Assembly: GCA_001828935.1 (NCBI GenBank)
Contig: MHZX01000129.1
Location: forward strand, 1-46,564
Length of the DNA: 46,564 bases
Source of the DNA: Rhodocyclales bacterium RIFCSPLOWO2_02_FULL_63_24
GTDB lineage: Bacteria; Pseudomonadota; Gammaproteobacteria; Burkholderiales; Rhodocyclaceae
Direction: 5' to 3'
A program made the position numbers and the translations under genes. Shown here piece by piece: positions 44,641-46,564 of this stretch. How positions within the stretch are numbered: the stretch's first letter is position 1; the number at the start of each line of letters is the position of its first letter. The notes under the pieces were generated by a model. It was not told where the DNA came from and ran no database searches. It worked only from the letters and a program-made list of their open reading frames with translations.

Positions 44641-45972
44641 ATGAAGAAAGCGCTGTCCTTGATATTCGCGGGAGCCTTTGCCTGCCCGCTGGCAGGCATT
44701 GCCCATGCCGCCGACCTGCTGTCGGTCTATCGCGATGCCGCGACCCATGACGCCCAGTTCGGCGCCGCGCGCGCTGCCCTCGATGCCGGCCGCGAAAAGC
44801 TGCCGCAGGGCCGCGCCGGCTTGCTGCCCACCATCGGCCTGGGCGCCAGCACGGTCTGGAACGAAACCGAAAGCACGCGGCGCGTCAATGGCGCCACGGC
44901 AGTACCCGCCGACTACAACAGCAACGGTTGGACCGTCACCCTGACGCAGCCCATATTCCGTTGGCAGAATTGGGTTGCCTACCACCAGGCCGAAATCTCG
45001 GTGGCGATTGCAGAGGCCCAGTTCGGCGCCGCCAGGATGGATCTGATCCTGCGCGCGGCGCAGGCCTACTTCGACGTGCTGTTGGCGCAAGACGCGCTGG
45101 CCACGGCACGGGCGCAGAAGACTGCGACCGTCGAGCAACTCGAATCCGCCAGACGCAACTTCGAAGTCGGCACCGCAACGAATACCGACAGCCACGAAGC
45201 GCAGGCGCGCTTCGACCTCATCGCCGCCCAGGAACTCGCCGCGCAGAATGATCTGACGGTCAAGGGGCATGCCCTGCAAATGCTGATCGGCAAGCCGCCG
45301 GAAGCGCTCAAGCGCTTGCGCCAAGGCGTCGCCATGACGCCGCCGCAGCCGGCCGACATGAACCAGTGGGTCGAGATGGCGGAGACCGGCGCAGCGACGG
45401 TCCAGATCGCGCAGGCCAGCCTCGAGATCGCGCAACGCGAAATCGAAAAGCAGCGCGCCGGGCATTACCCCGCCATCGACCTGGTGGCAACACGCGGCAA
45501 CAGTGCGCAAACCTACAGCTCGACATTCGGCACAGGTGTGGATAGCAAAGCCAGCACCATTGGCCTGCAACTGAGCCTGCCCTTGTTTGCCGGCGGAGCA
45601 GTGTCCTCGAAGGATCGCGAAGCCGTGGCCTTGAAGGAGAAAGCCGCGGCGGACCTCGACCATGCCCGCCTTAGCGCGGCTCTGGCGGCACGGCAGGCCT
45701 ACCTGGGTGTTACCTCCGGCCTTTCCCAGGTCAGGGCCTACGAAGCGGCACTGATATCCTCGCAGTCCGCGCTGGACTCGAACAAGCTCGGCTACGATGT
45801 CGGCGTGCGCATCAACATCGACGTGCTGAACGCGCAAACCCAGCTCTACGACACCGCGCAAAAACTCGCCAGGGCCCGTCTCGATACCCTGGCGGCACTG
45901 CTCAAGCTGAAGCTCGCGGCCGGCAATCTGGGTGACGAGGATGTATTGGCAATCAATGCCCTGCTGGAGTGA
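44641..45972 (+). CDS. TolC-family outer membrane efflux protein
   Basis: A 443-aa outer-membrane factor with signal peptide MKKALSLIFAGAFACPLAGIAHA. Two OEP repeats of coiled coil are visible (about residues 30-230 and 250-430). Typical TolC segments are LLSVYRDAATHDAQF, QAYFDVLLAQDAL, PLFAGGAVSSK and GYDVGVRINIDVLNAQTQLYD. It completes a tripartite exporter with the DevBCA-like proteins encoded upstream. The start ATG 44641 has GAGTG upstream; a longer frame is not signal-peptide-like. Confidence 0.94.
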   Translation: MKKALSLIFAGAFACPLAGIAHAADLLSVYRDAATHDAQFGAARAALDAGREKLPQGRAGLLPTIGLGASTVWNETESTRRVNGATAVPADYNSNGWTVTLTQPIFRWQNWVAYHQAEISVAIAEAQFGAARMDLILRAAQAYFDVLLAQDALATARAQKTATVEQLESARRNFEVGTATNTDSHEAQARFDLIAAQELAAQNDLTVKGHALQMLIGKPPEALKRLRQGVAMTPPQPADMNQWVEMAETGAATVQIAQASLEIAQREIEKQRAGHYPAIDLVATRGNSAQTYSSTFGTGVDSKASTIGLQLSLPLFAGGAVSSKDREAVALKEKAAADLDHARLSAALAARQAYLGVTSGLSQVRAYEAALISSQSALDSNKLGYDVGVRINIDVLNAQTQLYDTAQKLARARLDTLAALLKLKLAAGNLGDEDVLAINALLE

Positions 45973-45993
45973 GTGCATGTACGAGAGAAAGCC

Positions 45994-46564
45994 ATGAGCG
46001 CCGCGCCGGAACATCTGCTGGTGGTCGATGACGATCGCGAGATTCGCAAGCTGCTCACGGAATACCTGGAGCAGGCGGGCTATCGCGTCTCCGCCGTGGC
46101 CGACGGCAAGGCGATGCGACGCACGCTGGAGACGAACCGGATCGACCTCGTGGTGCTCGACCTGATGTTGCCCGGCGAGGACGGCCTGACGCTGTGCCGC
46201 GACCTGCGCGCCCGCTCCAACCTGCCGGTGCTGATGCTCACCGCGCGCGGCACGGAAGTCGACCGCATCGTCGGACTGGAGATGGGCGCCGACGATTACC
46301 TGGCCAAACCCTTCAATCCGCGCGAGTTGCTGGCACGCATCAAGAGCATTTTGCGACGCGCCCAGTCCTTGCCGCCGAATCTCGAAGCGGAGGACGTCGG
46401 CGCCTTTCGTTTCGCCGACTGGAGCCTCGATGTAGCGGCCCGTCATCTTGTCGCGCCGGACGGTCTGGTGGTGCCCCTTTCCGGCGCCGAATACCGCCTG
46501 CTGCGGGTGTTTCTCGAACACGCGCAGCGCGTGCTCTCGCGCGACCAGTTGCTCGAACTGGCCA
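45994..46564 (+). CDS. OmpR-family response regulator, cut by the window end
   Basis: The first 190 codons of a winged-helix response regulator; the C terminus is outside the window. REC domain: acidic Asp13-Asp14-Asp15 region in VVDDDREIR, phosphoacceptor Asp in VVLDLMLPGEDG, Thr in LMLTARG, Lys in YLAKPFNP. The DNA-binding domain starts near residue 130 with FADWSLDVAAR and PLSGAEYRLLRVFLEH. ATG 45994 follows GAGAGAAAGCC. It is 21 bp after the TolC-family gene, so a sensor kinase probably follows and the system may control the exporter. Confidence 0.9.
   Translation, partial: MSAAPEHLLVVDDDREIRKLLTEYLEQAGYRVSAVADGKAMRRTLETNRIDLVVLDLMLPGEDGLTLCRDLRARSNLPVLMLTARGTEVDRIVGLEMGADDYLAKPFNPRELLARIKSILRRAQSLPPNLEAEDVGAFRFADWSLDVAARHLVAPDGLVVPLSGAEYRLLRVFLEHAQRVLSRDQLLELA

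Noticed and set aside
44605-46521. 638-codon open frame on the minus strand
   Set aside because: It lies opposite the TolC-family and OmpR-type genes, has no family resemblance and reflects high GC with few stops in the antisense frame.

Overview
The window is about 46.5 kb of GC-rich bacterial chromosome. Gene content and order point to a betaproteobacterium, most likely a relative of Rhodocyclales/Sterolibacteriaceae. This placement is an inference from CNP1-like next to rppH and coq7, argB followed by slmA, engB divergent from a cytochrome c4, an aspartate-type hemB and a beta-style aspS-RNase-barstar-nudB string; no rRNA or marker tree was available. Most genes are core housekeeping genes. 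Accessory material sits in a few islands: a Mrr-type nuclease cassette, a VapBC-type toxin-antitoxin locus beside a broken ATPase gene, and many dispersed repeats.

Layout from left to right. 0-2.6 kb: OsmC-family protein facing an rppH/CNP1/coq7 operon. 2.7-5.0 kb: proS and an overlapping lytic transglycosylase. 5.05-6.65 kb: a Mrr-like restriction endonuclease gene between two inverted copies of a ~280-bp repeat. 6.7-10.2 kb: ffh, divergent from a CcsA/YpjD-like membrane protein and a CorC/HlyC-type transporter. 10.3-12.4 kb: pilC and pilD. 12.5-16.5 kb: fmdB-like zinc ribbon, DUF502, aspS, secreted RNase, barstar and nudB, all on the plus strand. 16.5-21.0 kb: a minus-strand, translationally coupled five-gene envelope operon (secreted helical protein, LolD-like ATPase, FtsX-type permease, LolA-like carrier, beta-barrel-like protein). 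21.2-23.3 kb: hsp20 with a heat-shock-type promoter, argB, slmA.

23.3-27.4 kb: hemB followed by a sensor kinase with a periplasmic c-type heme motif and an HD-GYP response regulator. 27.5-29.2 kb: a promoter-terminator unit that may be a small RNA, then engB and a diheme cytochrome c4. 29.2-35.0 kb: a minus-strand run hemA-plsB-prfA-prmC. 35.2-37.5 kb: a ThrH-like HAD phosphatase, purU and a STAS-domain protein behind a sigma-54-type promoter. 37.5-40.4 kb: lgt, a DUF1186/SEC-C protein, a PIN toxin with Phd-type antitoxin under a 37-bp perfect palindrome, and a frameshifted ATPase remnant. 40.9 kb to the right edge: cytochrome b561, a DevBCA-like ABC exporter with a TolC-family partner, and an OmpR-type response regulator cut by the window end.

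The items most worth follow-up are the five-gene Lol-like envelope system, the hemB/heme-sensor/c-di-GMP operon, the Mrr cassette bounded by inverted repeats, the candidate small RNA at 27.5 kb, the sigma-54 promoter of the STAS gene, and a dispersed 22-nt motif. Copies of two repeat families also form part of the signal-peptide coding sequence of two genes in the envelope operon.
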